The notes: generated by a model not told the origin, from the letters alone. A stretch of DNA of 64,000 bases from Apus apus (GCF_020740795.1 NC_067282.1:134845132-134909131), one strand, 5' to 3'; numbered from the stretch's first letter, positions 13,551-22,434 are shown. Numbers and translations are program-made.

Positions 13551-13612
13551 GTGTGTGTGTCTGTGCGTGTGTGTGTGAGTGTGTGTGAGTGTGTGTGTGA
13601 GTGTGTGTGTGT
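13551..13612. repeat. GT-rich microsatellite
   Basis: GT dinucleotides are interrupted by GA and GC steps at near-regular intervals (GTGTGTGAGT-type units). Such tracts are often length-variable and can adopt Z-DNA. A similar but separate GT/GA tract lies in intron 1. Confidence 0.95.
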
Positions 13613-13618
13613 CACGGC

Positions 13619-13695
13619 GGCCCCGCCCCCTCCCCTCCCCTGGCCCCGCCCCCTCCCCTCCCCTGGCCCCGCCCCTCCCCTGGCCCCGCCCTCTG
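13619..13695. repeat. GC-box minisatellite, 23-bp unit
   Basis: Units start with GGCCCCGCCCC and continue with CTCCCC blocks. Two full 23-bp copies (13619-13641 and 13642-13664) are followed by a 17-bp copy and a partial one. Each unit carries a GGCCCCGCCCC Sp1/KLF-type GC box, so copy number would set the number of binding sites in the promoter. Confidence 0.9.
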
Positions 13696-13750
13696 TTGTT
13701 CCCTCGCCCACCGCGGCGGCGGGAGCAGCAGCAGCGGCAGCAGCTTCAGG

Positions 13751-13760
13751 GCGCATGCGC
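13751..13760. promoter_or_regulatory. NRF1-type site
   Basis: GCGCATGCGC is a perfect palindrome that matches the core of the nuclear respiratory factor 1 consensus, common in vertebrate CpG-island promoters. It lies just downstream of the GC-box array and about 920 bp before the start codon. Confidence 0.65.
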
Positions 13761-13789
13761 GGGCCGGCAGCCTGCACAACTCCCCCCCA

Positions 13790-13856
13790 TCCCCGCTCCG
13801 CCCCTCCCCCCACCCCCCACCCCCCACACACACCCCCCCCCCCCCCCCCCCCCCAG
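13790..13856. repeat. C-rich tract with 22-base C run
   Basis: C runs broken by single A or T bases end in an uninterrupted run of 22 C at 13833-13854. The complementary strand is G-rich and could form G-quadruplexes, while the C strand could form an i-motif. The run length may be unreliable in the assembly. Confidence 0.9.
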
Positions 13857-14028
13857 CTCCATCCGGGCACCGCCGAATTAGCATTGACAGCCGAGGCACA
13901 ACTTTTTCCTCGGGCAAAGGGAAATCAAGGCGCGCACTCCGAGGAAATATAGTCCCTCCCGTTCCCAAGCCCTTGCGGTTCCCATTGGCGGGGGCGGCGG
14001 GAGGCGGCGGAAGGGCTGCGGGGCGGAG

Positions 14029-14106
14029 CGGGGGTGGCGGAGGAAAAGGGGGGGGGGGAGGGGGGGGACGCGGGGGGTGTGCGGGCGGAGGCGCGGGGGG
14101 AGGGGC
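14029..14106. repeat. G-rich tract, quadruplex-prone
   Basis: On the plus strand many G runs of 3 to 11 bases follow each other with short spacers. This satisfies the usual four-run G-quadruplex pattern several times. It lies at the downstream edge of the CpG-island promoter, close to the likely transcription start region. Confidence 0.85.
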
Positions 14107-14249
14107 CCCCCTACTTTGGCGGAAAGTGAGTGATGAGTCTGTGTCCCCAGCAAAGAGGCAAAGAACTTGCTTTGCAGCCTGAGTAGTTGTTTCTTTCGGT
14201 TGTTGTGGCCGCTTTTCAAAAACATTGTTGTGGTTGTTACTGCCATTCG

Positions 14250-14355
14250 TTTTTCCTTTTTTTTTTTTTTTAAATTTTTCAATTTTTCCTGGTTTTTCCT
14301 TTTTTTTTTTTTCTTTTTTCCTCTTTTTTCTTTTTTTCTTTTTTTTTTTTTTCCC
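14250..14355. repeat. Pyrimidine (T-rich) tract upstream of the PHF21B start
   Basis: About 100 bp of almost pure T with scattered C and a few A bases. It precedes a GA repeat and a long A-rich tract. If transcription starts upstream of it, this is a U-rich segment of the 5' untranslated region. Confidence 0.95.
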
Positions 14356-14404
14356 GTGGAGGGAGGGGTGACTTGCCTGCCTGGCTGGCGGGTCCGTTGC
14401 AAAA

Positions 14405-14407
<3 letters not shown>

Positions 14408-14446
<39 letters not shown>
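14408..14446. repeat. GA dinucleotide microsatellite
   Basis: An essentially pure GA repeat of about 19 units in the presumed 5' leader of PHF21B. GA tracts near promoters can bind GAGA-type factors and can form triplex DNA. Confidence 0.97.
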
Positions 14447-14453
<7 letters not shown>

Positions 14454-14630
14454 AAAAAAAAAGCCGAGGAAAAAAAAAAAAAGCCGGAAAAAAAAAAAAA
14501 AAGAAAAAGAGAGAAAAGAAAGGGAGGAAAAAAAACCAAAACCAACCAACAACAACAAAACCAAACAAGCCAAACAAAAAGCAAACCAAAAAGCAAACCA
14601 AACAAACAAACAAACAAACAAACAAAAAAC
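14447..14630. repeat. A-rich tract followed by CAAA repeats
   Basis: Runs of 13 to 16 A separated by GCCG(A)GG pieces are followed by CAAA/CAACAA-type repeats up to about 14630. The A-rich part is broadly complementary to the T-rich tract at 14250-14355. The tract ends 50 bp before the start codon. Confidence 0.95.
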
Positions 14631-14679
14631 TTCATTCGGATCTGAAAGTGGCAGGAAAAGTGCCTGGCAAGTTGCAGGG

Positions 14680-14732
14680 ATGGAGCTACACAGCTTGCAG
14701 GAGGCGTTAAAAGTGGAAATCCAGTGTCATCA

Positions 14733-14733
<1 letters not shown>
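14680..14733 (+). CDS. PHF21B: PHF21B coding exon 1 (start codon)
   Basis: Eighteen codons encode MELHSLQEALKVEIQCHQ and end exactly at CAG|gtaaaa, a good splice donor in phase 0. The PHF21 family starts with MEL followed by a conserved helical segment (PHF21A: MELQTLQEALKVEIQVHQ, from memory), which fixes this ATG as the start. Its context is strong (G at -3 and G at +4). The reading frame stays open upstream to an in-frame ATG at 14167, but that extension is purely low-complexity sequence and no family member has it. The exon sits just after the simple-repeat leader, and its donor runs straight into 29 A bases. The first coding exon looks closer to PHF21A than the human PHF21B N-terminus I remember. 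Confidence 0.9.

Positions 14734-14735
<2 letters not shown>

Positions 14736-14764
<29 letters not shown>
14736..14764. repeat. Poly-A run next to the exon 1 splice donor
   Basis: Twenty-nine consecutive A bases start at donor position +3, leaving a GTAAAA-type donor. Length variation here is next to a splice signal but would not change the first six intron bases. Confidence 0.95.
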
Positions 14765-14766
<2 letters not shown>

Positions 14767-14879
14767 AAATAAGCAAATAAAAATTGCTCTTCTATCCCCG
14801 GCGCTTTCCAGAGGGAGAGGAGGATCGGAAGGCAGCCAGTGTTGCATGCTTATCAAGTAGCCTTTGCTTCTCCTTCCTC

Positions 14880-15085
14880 TTGTCGCAGGGTCTATCGATC
14901 AGGGGCGGGGGAGCGGGGCCGGGGCGGCGGGGGAGTGCGGGGCGGCGGCGGGGCCCCCCTCGGCCCCCCGCGGCAATGGCGAGCACTTCGCCAAAGTAGT
15001 TTTGCGGCTTGTTTGGCTGAGTTTTTTGTGTGTCTGCTGGGGAGGTGCGGAGTTAAAGCAGCGTCGCGGTCGGGGCTCGTGTGAG
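14880..15085. promoter_or_regulatory. GC-rich block in intron 1
   Basis: A CpG- and GC-box-rich segment (ggggcgggggagcgg and similar) lies in the 610-bp intron 1. It may be an extension of the promoter CpG island or a secondary start region. A tiny open frame (ATG at 14976, seven codons) has no apparent meaning. Confidence 0.45.
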
Positions 15086-15140
15086 TGTGCGTGAGTGTGA
15101 GTGAGTGTGTGCGAGTGTGTGTGTGTGTATGTGTGTGTTG
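15082..15140. repeat. GT/GA microsatellite in intron 1
   Basis: GTGAGTGTGCGTGAGTG-like repeats grade into GTGTGTGT. It contains many GTGAGT hexamers, each resembling a splice donor, but no exon upstream of them is recognisable. Confidence 0.9.
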
Positions 15141-15343
15141 GAGAGATTAGGACGAGACTTGAATATTTATGAGCTTTGCTTGAAACTGACTCGCAGTGTT
15201 TACTTGCCTCTTTGTTCCTTACCCCCCTCCCTCCCCCGTCCACACACATACATACATTTAAAAAAATCCATTAAACTTGAAACAGTTTCTAATTCCTCCT
15301 TTTTTTTTTTTTTTCTTTGCGGGTGATTTTTTTTTTTCTATAG

Positions 15344-15376
15344 AAACTAGTTGCACAGATGAAGCAAGATCCACAG
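15344..15376 (+). CDS. PHF21B: PHF21B coding exon 2, 33-nt cassette-type microexon
   Basis: Eleven codons, [11 protein letters not shown], lie between a T-rich acceptor (ttttttctatag) and a donor CAG|gtaaat. Both boundaries are phase 0, so inclusion or skipping keeps the frame. The peptide is the segment that follows the first helix in PHF21A ([20 protein letters not shown], from memory), while the reference human PHF21B passes directly from HQ to NGDLKKQ. Inclusion therefore gives a PHF21A-like N-terminus and skipping a human-PHF21B-like one. The very short exon, small flanking introns (610 and 300 bp) and long T tract are typical of regulated microexons. Coding identity is clear; whether it is constitutive or alternative cannot be seen. 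Confidence 0.85.
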
Positions 15377-15676
15377 GTAAATGCAGATCCTTTTTTTTTT
15401 TTTTTTTCTCCTCTTCTTCAGTATTTTTCTCCCTGCTGTAATAAGCGCAGTTGTGCTGGGACAGCAGGATGAAAAAACTTTATCAGTAAGAGATCTCATT
15501 TTGTAGTCTGCACGGAGCTTTCTTACTAAGGAGGGTGTTTTGTGTGTGCATGCTTTCGTACGGCTTCGGTGGAACGGGTTTTGCCTTTGAACAATTTCTA
15601 GATCGCAAGTTTTGTTCATTCCAGGGGTTAGTTTACCACTTTGCCTTTAATATGCATCTTGTTGCCGTTTTTGCAG

Positions 15677-15742
15677 AACGGGGATCTTAAGAAACAAATC
15701 CATGAAAGGCAATCAAGAATAGCAGCTCTTAATGAGAAACAA
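15677..15742 (+). CDS. PHF21B: PHF21B coding exon 3
   Basis: Twenty-two codons run from NGDLKKQIHERQ to RIAALNEKQ between an acceptor (gccgtttttgcag) and a strong donor CAA|gtaagg, phase 0 at both ends. The NGDLKKQ-x-HERQ-x-RIAAL pattern matches human PHF21B closely (four differences in 22 by memory) and separates it from PHF21A. The segment is predicted to continue the N-terminal amphipathic helix or coiled coil. It is followed by the very long intron 3. Reading through the donor would give a stop after 32 more codons (frame closes at 15838), so an intron-retained transcript would be a short truncated protein. Confidence 0.92.
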
Positions 15743-16199
15743 GTAAGGAAACAGATCGATTCAGTTGTGTTTGGTTTTTCTTCTTGTTTTTACAATTTGC
15801 ACTTTCTAAACATCCGAAAAGTGTCTGCGTTAGGCTGAAAAATGCCGACAGCGGAGAATATAACATCCGTTTTCCTAAGTGTTAAGTAAGAAAATGCATG
15901 TTTTCAAAATGAGGTCGGATTCTTGGGTGTCTTTGCTGGGGGAAAAGCATGATTTCAGTTTTAGTAGTAAAAAGATAAGCAGTAGTTAAAACGTTAAAAA
16001 AAAATAATAATAAAAAAAAATGAGGCGTCCATTTTGAGTTGGTCGACATGTTTTAGGAATATGGAAAATTCTCCTGTCTTGGGCTACTTTGTGCACTTCC
16101 GTGTAATGTGCAGAGCAGGAGTTGGGAGGGAGGAGGCTGGAGCCCAGTTCGGAGCCATTTCTGGGTTTGATTACAAAACTGATTTTTATTGATCACTTT

Positions 16200-16275
16200 A
16201 TTTCTTCTCTTTTTTTTTTCTTTTCTTTCCCCTCTTTCTTTTTTTCCCCTTCCCTCCCCACTTGTCTTTCTCTTC
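16200..16275. repeat. Pyrimidine-rich tract
   Basis: Uninterrupted T/C-rich sequence (tttcttctcttttttttttc and similar) lies shortly upstream of the RE1-bearing CpG block in intron 3. No downstream AG with an in-phase coding exon was convincing. Confidence 0.8.
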
Positions 16276-16619
16276 CCTTGGTCTGATCTGACGTGTTAGC
16301 TTTTGATTCGAGTTCACTTAGGCACTTTCACTTCCCCCCCCAGCTCCAAAAACGCGAATAAGAACCACATTAACCTGTTTCAGCTGCCGGAGGAGAGAGG
16401 GGAAAAAAAACCCAAACAACCAAACCACCAAACCACCAAAACCAGAGGAGGGGAACAGAACAAATCGGCAGACCTTCCTCCCTCTCCCTTCCCTCCCCTC
16501 CCTCCCCAAACTTTCTCATCCCTCTCTGGGTGCCGAGTGACCCCGCCGCTCCGCCCGTGACCCGCTCCCCCCCTCCCCCGGGAGGAAAGTTGCGGGGCGC
16601 CGCGGGGGGGCGGCGGGAG

Positions 16620-16640
16620 TTCAGCACCGCGGACAGCGCC
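16620..16640 (+). promoter_or_regulatory. RE1/NRSE element 1 (REST/NRSF binding site)
   Basis: The 21-bp motif has left half TTCAGCACC, spacer GC and right half GGACAGCGCC. This is the canonical contiguous RE1 element with the standard two-base variable spacer and no mismatch in either half. REST represses neuronal genes in non-neuronal cells through such sites, recruiting CoREST, LSD1 and HDACs. It lies in a CpG-rich block 878 bp after exon 3. Confidence 0.9.
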
Positions 16641-16911
16641 CGCCGCCGGGCGCCCAACCATCTGCACCGACCCCCCCTCCCCCGCCCCGTCCCCTTCCCC
16701 CCCTTTCCCCACTTTTCACCACTTCCAGAGCAGGAAGGGCAGGTGACAAAGCCACCCTTGCCCCCCCACCCCACCCCCCCGGGGGTGAACTTTCCCTTCT
16801 CCACTCGCTGGCCTTCGTGCCCCGTCCCTCCACCTCCCTGGGGGGCCGGGGAGGTGCTGTGCCGCGCTGTGCGGCGGAGCGAGCGCGGTTCCTCCGGAAT
16901 GCAGCAGCCTC

Positions 16912-16932
16912 TTCAGCACCGGGGACAGCGCC
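16912..16932 (+). promoter_or_regulatory. RE1/NRSE element 2 (REST/NRSF binding site)
   Basis: A second full RE1 has left half TTCAGCACC, spacer GG and right half GGACAGCGCC in the same orientation, 292 bp after the first. Flanking sequences upstream of the two sites differ, so this is not simply a long duplicated segment. Two perfect sites in one island make functional REST control very likely. Confidence 0.9.
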
Positions 16933-18517
16933 CGCGGGGCTCCGGCCCCCCCCGTCCCCTCCCAGCCCCTCTCCGGGCGAGGGACCCCCGGAGGAGAGCG
17001 GGAAGGGGGCCCTGGCCACCCATCCCACCCCCTCTTCCCCCTTTTTTAAACATCCTTTACAAAAAAAAAAAAAAATAATCTGTTCTTTTTGTTGTTGTTG
17101 TTGGTTTGTTGGTGGGTTTGTTTGGTTGTGTTGTTGTGGCGGTTTTTTTTGTGTGTTTTGTTTTGTTTGGCTGGAGTTGCAGTTAAAGTTGCAAAGTGAT
17201 CCGTGCATAGGCAATCTCTGCCCATAGGTGATGGTGATTATCTGCCACCCTTTTGCTCCCAGTTTATTGTAATCAGAATTTGTCAGCACTCTCAATTTGG
17301 TAGTGGAAGCTTCCATTTTGTGAGGAAGGGGTGTTGGTTTCTTCTAACATGGAGAAAAGTCTGCAGAGTTTGAAGGTGGGGGATGGGGCCCCATTCATGC
17401 TGAACATTACCATTTTGATTGCTTTGATGCCATTTTTGGAGGGGGGAGGGGACAGAATACCCTACTCAGCAGAGCACAAAGATGTTTAATCACTGTATAG
17501 AATCAAATCAGATACTTTCTTTTTTAAAGCAAATCTGACACTACATGATAGCTAAGGGCTGTTAGTCCTTTTTTGCAGTGTAAAACAGCAAGTTGTTGAC
17601 TCTAATACTACTACACTGAGTAGAAGATTTTTTATTTTTTTTAAACAAGGTAACAGCCTTTACTGCAACAATGCATCTTTATGTGTTCTTTCTTCAATAT
17701 GGAAATAGTTTTACTATTCTAAGTGGGCATTTAGAACATACATTTGATCATTTCCCCCTGTATTGTAGCAACTATATCAAGGCTGTTTAAATTTTTATGA
17801 TGATAGTAAATGAGAAGCTATTTATTATGTGTCATGTTGGAATTTAGATAAGGCAGAGAGACACATCTGAAAATAACAGTTTGAGTGTTCTTATTCAACT
17901 CGGTGAAAAAGGTTTTTGTCAAGCTTGCACAGCATATTTATGTATAATCCAAACTAGGTGGTAAACAATCATCGTGCATTTATGACTTGCCCTTCTTATA
18001 ATCTTATCAATAAATCCTGAAACTACCAAGTAATTAAACATAAAATACTGAAATTCTGTAAACAGCAAATTTGGGCTAGCAGGAAACCTACTATTTTTAG
18101 GGAAAAACATAGATTTATTTTACTGATTTTAAGGTCCTGTGCAACAAGAGCTTGTAAATAAGAGCCTCACTGGTGATGTGGTATCTTCTTGCTCCAGACT
18201 GCCACCTCTGGAGGTCTAAAGTGAAATCTTTCTTGGGTCACAACTGAAATGAGTTTAGAGGTCTTAGCCTTTGACCAAGTCGCAAAACCACTGTGTAACT
18301 TTACAGTTAGTAGTTGCTCTTTACCCAATGGCTTTTAAATGAACTATTGGGCCTTGATGAAGAAGGTGCAGTAAAGGCTACTGAGAGAACAGATAGGCTA
18401 ATGTTGGAGCTGTTTGATGGTTTCAGGCTCTCACTTTTGTGGCTATACTAAAACACTGAAGTAAACTTAAGAAGACAGTGTTAAGTAGGGAGTTTATTTT
18501 TACATATGTATTTACAT

Positions 18518-18565
18518 TTCTTCCCTCCTTGCTTCCCTCCCTCCCCCCCCCCCCCTCCCCCCCCG
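18518..18565. repeat. C-rich low-complexity tract
   Basis: CCCTCC repeats merge into long C runs. The minus strand is a G-run tract with quadruplex potential. Confidence 0.9.
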
Positions 18566-18668
18566 CTTTGTTTAGGCACAACTAATTCATAATTCAATAA
18601 TGTATACCTTTGATTGTGCATGCTCTGAATACAAAATATGCTAAAATTACGTTTCAATTAAACTGCAC

Positions 18669-18721
18669 ATGTGGATGATGAAACAGATAGTAAAATGAAT
18701 GGATGATCACATCATCCACAT
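18669..18721. repeat. 12-bp perfect inverted repeat with nested hairpin
   Basis: ATGTGGATGATG at 18669-18680 is the exact reverse complement of CATCATCCACAT at 18710-18721. Inside, GGATGAT (18701-18707) also pairs with ATCATCC (18711-18717) around CAC. The two foldings compete. No gene association is evident. Confidence 0.8.
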
Positions 18722-20499
18722 CTGTTAGAAATATAGCAGGAGTGAGTGTTATCTTTCAGTATCCCTATTAATCAGATTTCCACGGTAGTCATTGGCATTT
18801 GTGGCCTTTTCTTGAAAGTTACAAATAAAGACAGAAGGAACTGAATTACACATTTAACTTTTGGTGCATGAGGTAAATGTTTAAAGTAAGCTTTTACAAG
18901 CAGTTGGATTTAAAGTTCCAACCTAATTAAGGATCCCTGGCCAGTCAGTAATTTATCTTTTACATTGATGGCTTAGAGAAGTATGGAATTAAACGTAGTT
19001 TTAATATTTTCTCAGTATTTTCAAATAAGTACTGTAGAAGTGTTGAAGTTGTGGTTGAAGTGGTGCAGCTTCAATTTGGCATCCAACTCAGAAAGACAAA
19101 AGTTAGACTTTTGTTAGAAGTCTCTTTCGTATACCACAGTTTTGATGAATTCTAATAACATTTGAGAGCAGGTTACCTCTTCTTTAACAAGATATGATGT
19201 GTGAAGACTCCATTAGTTGGTCCAGTGGTTTTACACCTTCAATCTTCAGCACATGCAGAGCAGCGGTAACATTTTTATCTAAATTGTCAAGCAACAAGCA
19301 TTTATATGTAAATAAAAGAGCTATCATAAGAGCCAGCATTGCCCTTAAAAGCACACCAGAGGTGCTCTGCTGCATGTGTTTTGTGCTTTCTTTATGTCCT
19401 TAAAGAGTCATTAGGGGTATTTTAATTTTAGAAAGTTGTATCTTATTAATTAACAGATCAAGACAAACAAATAAACAAACCTTTAACCTCCAGGTGGAAG
19501 TTCCTTGTTACTGACATTAGGTGGTAAGCCAGGTCTTAAAAATTAACAGTGAGCATGTACGGGCTACTATGTTTTCAACTGCAATGAACTCTGAATTCAG
19601 ACAGCCTGTCCTGGAGCACAGTAATAAAAATATGTCTTCCTGAAAGACATTATGTATATGCCATTCACTTGTGCACCGCCTCATTTCTTTACCATAATTT
19701 ACTATCTATGCAGAAAATCAACATTAGTTTCAGGCAGACTCTCCCAGCCTGTGTTATTGCTGGTTTGTGTTTTTAGGTAGTATATCTGAAATTGAATCGC
19801 GGGTTGTATTTTGCCTGTGGTGATCACCAGCAAAGCCTGTTTGTGAAGAGTGTTAGACTTCTTAAAATTTAAGTACAGTTCTTATGCAAGTTGTTGGAAA
19901 TTATTTAGCTCAAGATGTCGGGTTTTATTGATGTTGTATCTTTGTTTTGGGGAAAAGGAGGAAATGTTTTTCTAGTTTGTTGCTATGCTGTACCTGGAAA
20001 TGGCAGCATTGTTTACACATGTTAAAGGGGAAATTATTGACATTTGCCAAAGCTCAGTATTTCATCCGGCTGGGTACTTTGAAAATTGTTGAAGTAAACT
20101 AAGGGTTATTAAGCTTCAGTGTAAACTGAGCTAAAACCTGAAAGACTTTCCAAATCAAGTTGAACCTCATGTGAAACTCTTCCCAGGGTACACGCAGCAC
20201 TCCCATTTATTGTGGGAAGAATTGCATTTATGTATGTTCATCCCAGCAGATCTTGATTTGAAGACCCTAAAGTCAAGGGAGACAGGGTGGTGAGGTCCCA
20301 GTTGGAGTATAAAACTTTTCAGTCACTGCACTGAATCTTTAAACACAAAGTCAACAGGTATTAAATATGGGCTTAACTTTGCTGTTCTTCTTCATGTTGA
20401 GGACTTTGCTGGGAAACCTGAACAACTGCAGAATCAAATGAACTTGCTGGATCAAAGTGAAGATTAGTTCTGGATTGGAATTCAGAAAGCTTCAATTCC

Positions 20500-20508
<9 letters not shown>

Positions 20509-20559
<51 letters not shown>
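20509..20559. repeat. 51-base poly-T run
   Basis: An uninterrupted T run follows a T/C-rich lead-in. Read on the minus strand it is a poly-A tail preceded at about 24 nt by AATAAA, an arrangement like a retroposed transcript end. No coding similarity is visible beyond it. Confidence 0.95.
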
Positions 20560-22434
20560 CTGGAATCAGCTAGTAATTTATTGGTTGCTTTGTCATCTGT
20601 AGGAAAAGTGACAAAACTAGGGAAGAATTTATTTCCAGCTCCTTGGAGGAGAAACTTGGGAATATAGTTTGCATAATGACAATCCTAGCATTCTGTGCTT
20701 TCAGTAATACCACATTGAGAATTCCCTGTTCATACTGGGGGAAAAGGGTAATAAAGGACATTTTCATGGAGGCGAAACACAATGGAAATGTGTATACTTG
20801 TGGCTTTCCGCCTTCCATCAGGTTGCCCTTATAAGATTCATGGAAATTGCACATCCGTAATGAAAATGTGTACTAGAGGGGGTTAGAATCACCTTTTGTA
20901 TGGTAGCTGCTTGACTGGCATGTGTAATACTATTTCATTCCAGCATTTTTCTTTGACTGTACACTTTTCTTTACTTGTTCAGTGTATCACTTGGCAGGGC
21001 TAAGAGTTGAAAAGTGAATGTTACATTCATTCTAAACCATTTTAAAGAGTTCACTTTGATATTTTAGCCACTTAAAACACCTGCTGTCAGAACAGTACAA
21101 TTGATTTCAATTAACTTTGAATTTCTTCAGTAAGATGACTCTTATAATAACTCCAGTAATCCCATGATGCCTCATTAGAGGAGCTGGCTATGATGATTAT
21201 CCCTGTGATTTAGCAATTTTTTCCTTACAGTGCCTTTGTCTATTCAGAAAAAGGGATTATGCCAACAATACCTTTTTATTTCACTTCTAGTTTTACACTA
21301 GCATTACTTGCTACCTGTTACACATTGTAAAATAACTAATTTACAGTTGCAGCAAACAGGTTCAGATGTTCACGATACTTTGGTAGGGGCACCCTTTCAA
21401 AGAAACTTTAGTTCTATGTAGGAACTTTACATTGTGGAGTTAGAATTTGTTTTAATTTTTTTGGTAGACGTTTGGACAGTTGCAAGTGGTGCTTCTGCAA
21501 GTCTTTGTCTAGAGCTCTGAATTAATTCTTCACTGGTTCGTGCCATGTGTGCAGCTCATCCAGAACAGTGTATCATGTCAGAGGTTTATACCAGTTCATA
21601 CCAGTTCACTTTGTTTCAGTAGCTGGTCGACGGACTCATGCTTCTTCTGGACAAAAAGGGGAGTATGTCTGTACTTGTCTCCTTACCATAGCATGTTGCT
21701 AAAGAAGGGGTTTTGAATAATGATTTTAAATCACATTTCCAATGGGCTACTGCACCACTCTAAACAATTCTGGTATGTTTAAGTAGAGAAAACCCCTTTT
21801 CATCTCATTCCAGATTTGATTTTCAAGTTGAAAGCATGAAGGCGTATAAAGGCACGTTAATACAGAGTTACTTTTAACTTTTCCCTCTATGCCTTTTTCT
21901 TTGTGATCAAAGATAAAATATGCAGTATTTTTGTACTTGATTATAAAATGATGCCTCCCTTTCCCCTCTATCCCCCCAAAGAAAATTTGAAGCATCAACA
22001 CAATTTGTAATCAATAAAGTTAAAGGGCAGAAGTTTGCAAATCAGTAAGACAAGACTGTGGTAAATGGTGTATGTGGGCAATTTGTATACGTAGAGTAGT
22101 TGGAGGTAAGGGAAGTGTAAAAATGGGCTGCAAGTTTAAGATAAGAACAAAGAAGAACAAAAAAAAGAATTGGACTAATTGAAATGCAAATTTGTCTTTC
22201 TGCCATTAAAGTAGACAGTTATTTCAATCTAAGACTCGTATTTGGTCTATTCAGTCCTCTTAATTGAATCACCTTAAACACACTTTCCTTATATGCAGGT
22301 ATATAAATGTATGTGTGTGTATATAAATATTACATTTTTTATGTTAACTTAAGGTGGTACTACTTTTTTATTTGAAAATCTTCTTGAGCCAAAATGTACT
22401 TCCTTAAAGAGGTTTTCTCCCCCTCATTCCCTCC

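Larger units (their letters stand above)
12880..14130 (+). promoter_or_regulatory. CpG-island promoter of PHF21B
   Basis: The sequence changes abruptly to a GC- and CpG-rich block ending about 550 bp before the PHF21B start codon. Visible elements are an array of GC boxes at 13619-13695, a perfect NRF1-type palindrome GCGCATGCGC at 13751-13760, an inverted CCAAT box (ATTGG, 13984-13988) directly followed by a GC box, and an E2F-like TTTGGCGGAAA at 14115-14125. No TATA box is obvious, which fits a CpG-island promoter with dispersed start sites. The exact transcription start cannot be placed. Several long open frames on both strands here are GC-rich low-complexity artefacts. Confidence 0.8.
16480..17045 (+). 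promoter_or_regulatory. CpG-rich block in intron 3 (possible alternative promoter/regulatory island)
   Basis: A second strongly GC-rich, CpG-bearing region begins about 0.75 kb after exon 3 and contains GC boxes, C runs and both RE1 sites. Large open frames on both strands (up to 231 codons on the minus strand) are proline/arginine/glycine-rich composition artefacts. It could be an alternative PHF21B promoter, an intronic silencer controlled by REST, or both. No first exon with a clear start codon in PHF21B phase is visible. Confidence 0.6.

Noticed and set aside
13612..14625. 337-codon open frame on the minus strand across the promoter region
   Set aside because: The translation is only homopolymer and simple-repeat text (F, K, P, G runs, S/L alternation). 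It results from the simple repeats and CpG-island composition, not from a gene.
13551..15140. Regularly spaced GT/GA repeats considered as a CRISPR-like array
   Set aside because: They are microsatellites without unique spacers in a vertebrate locus.
15082..15140. Multiple GTGAGT hexamers considered as splice donors
   Set aside because: They arise from the GT/GA microsatellite, and no upstream exon sequence in PHF21B phase precedes them.
16370..17316. Several long open frames (110 to 231 codons) on both strands of the intronic CpG island
   Set aside because: They are P/R/G-rich composition artefacts without family motifs; open frames are expected in GC-rich DNA with few stop codons.
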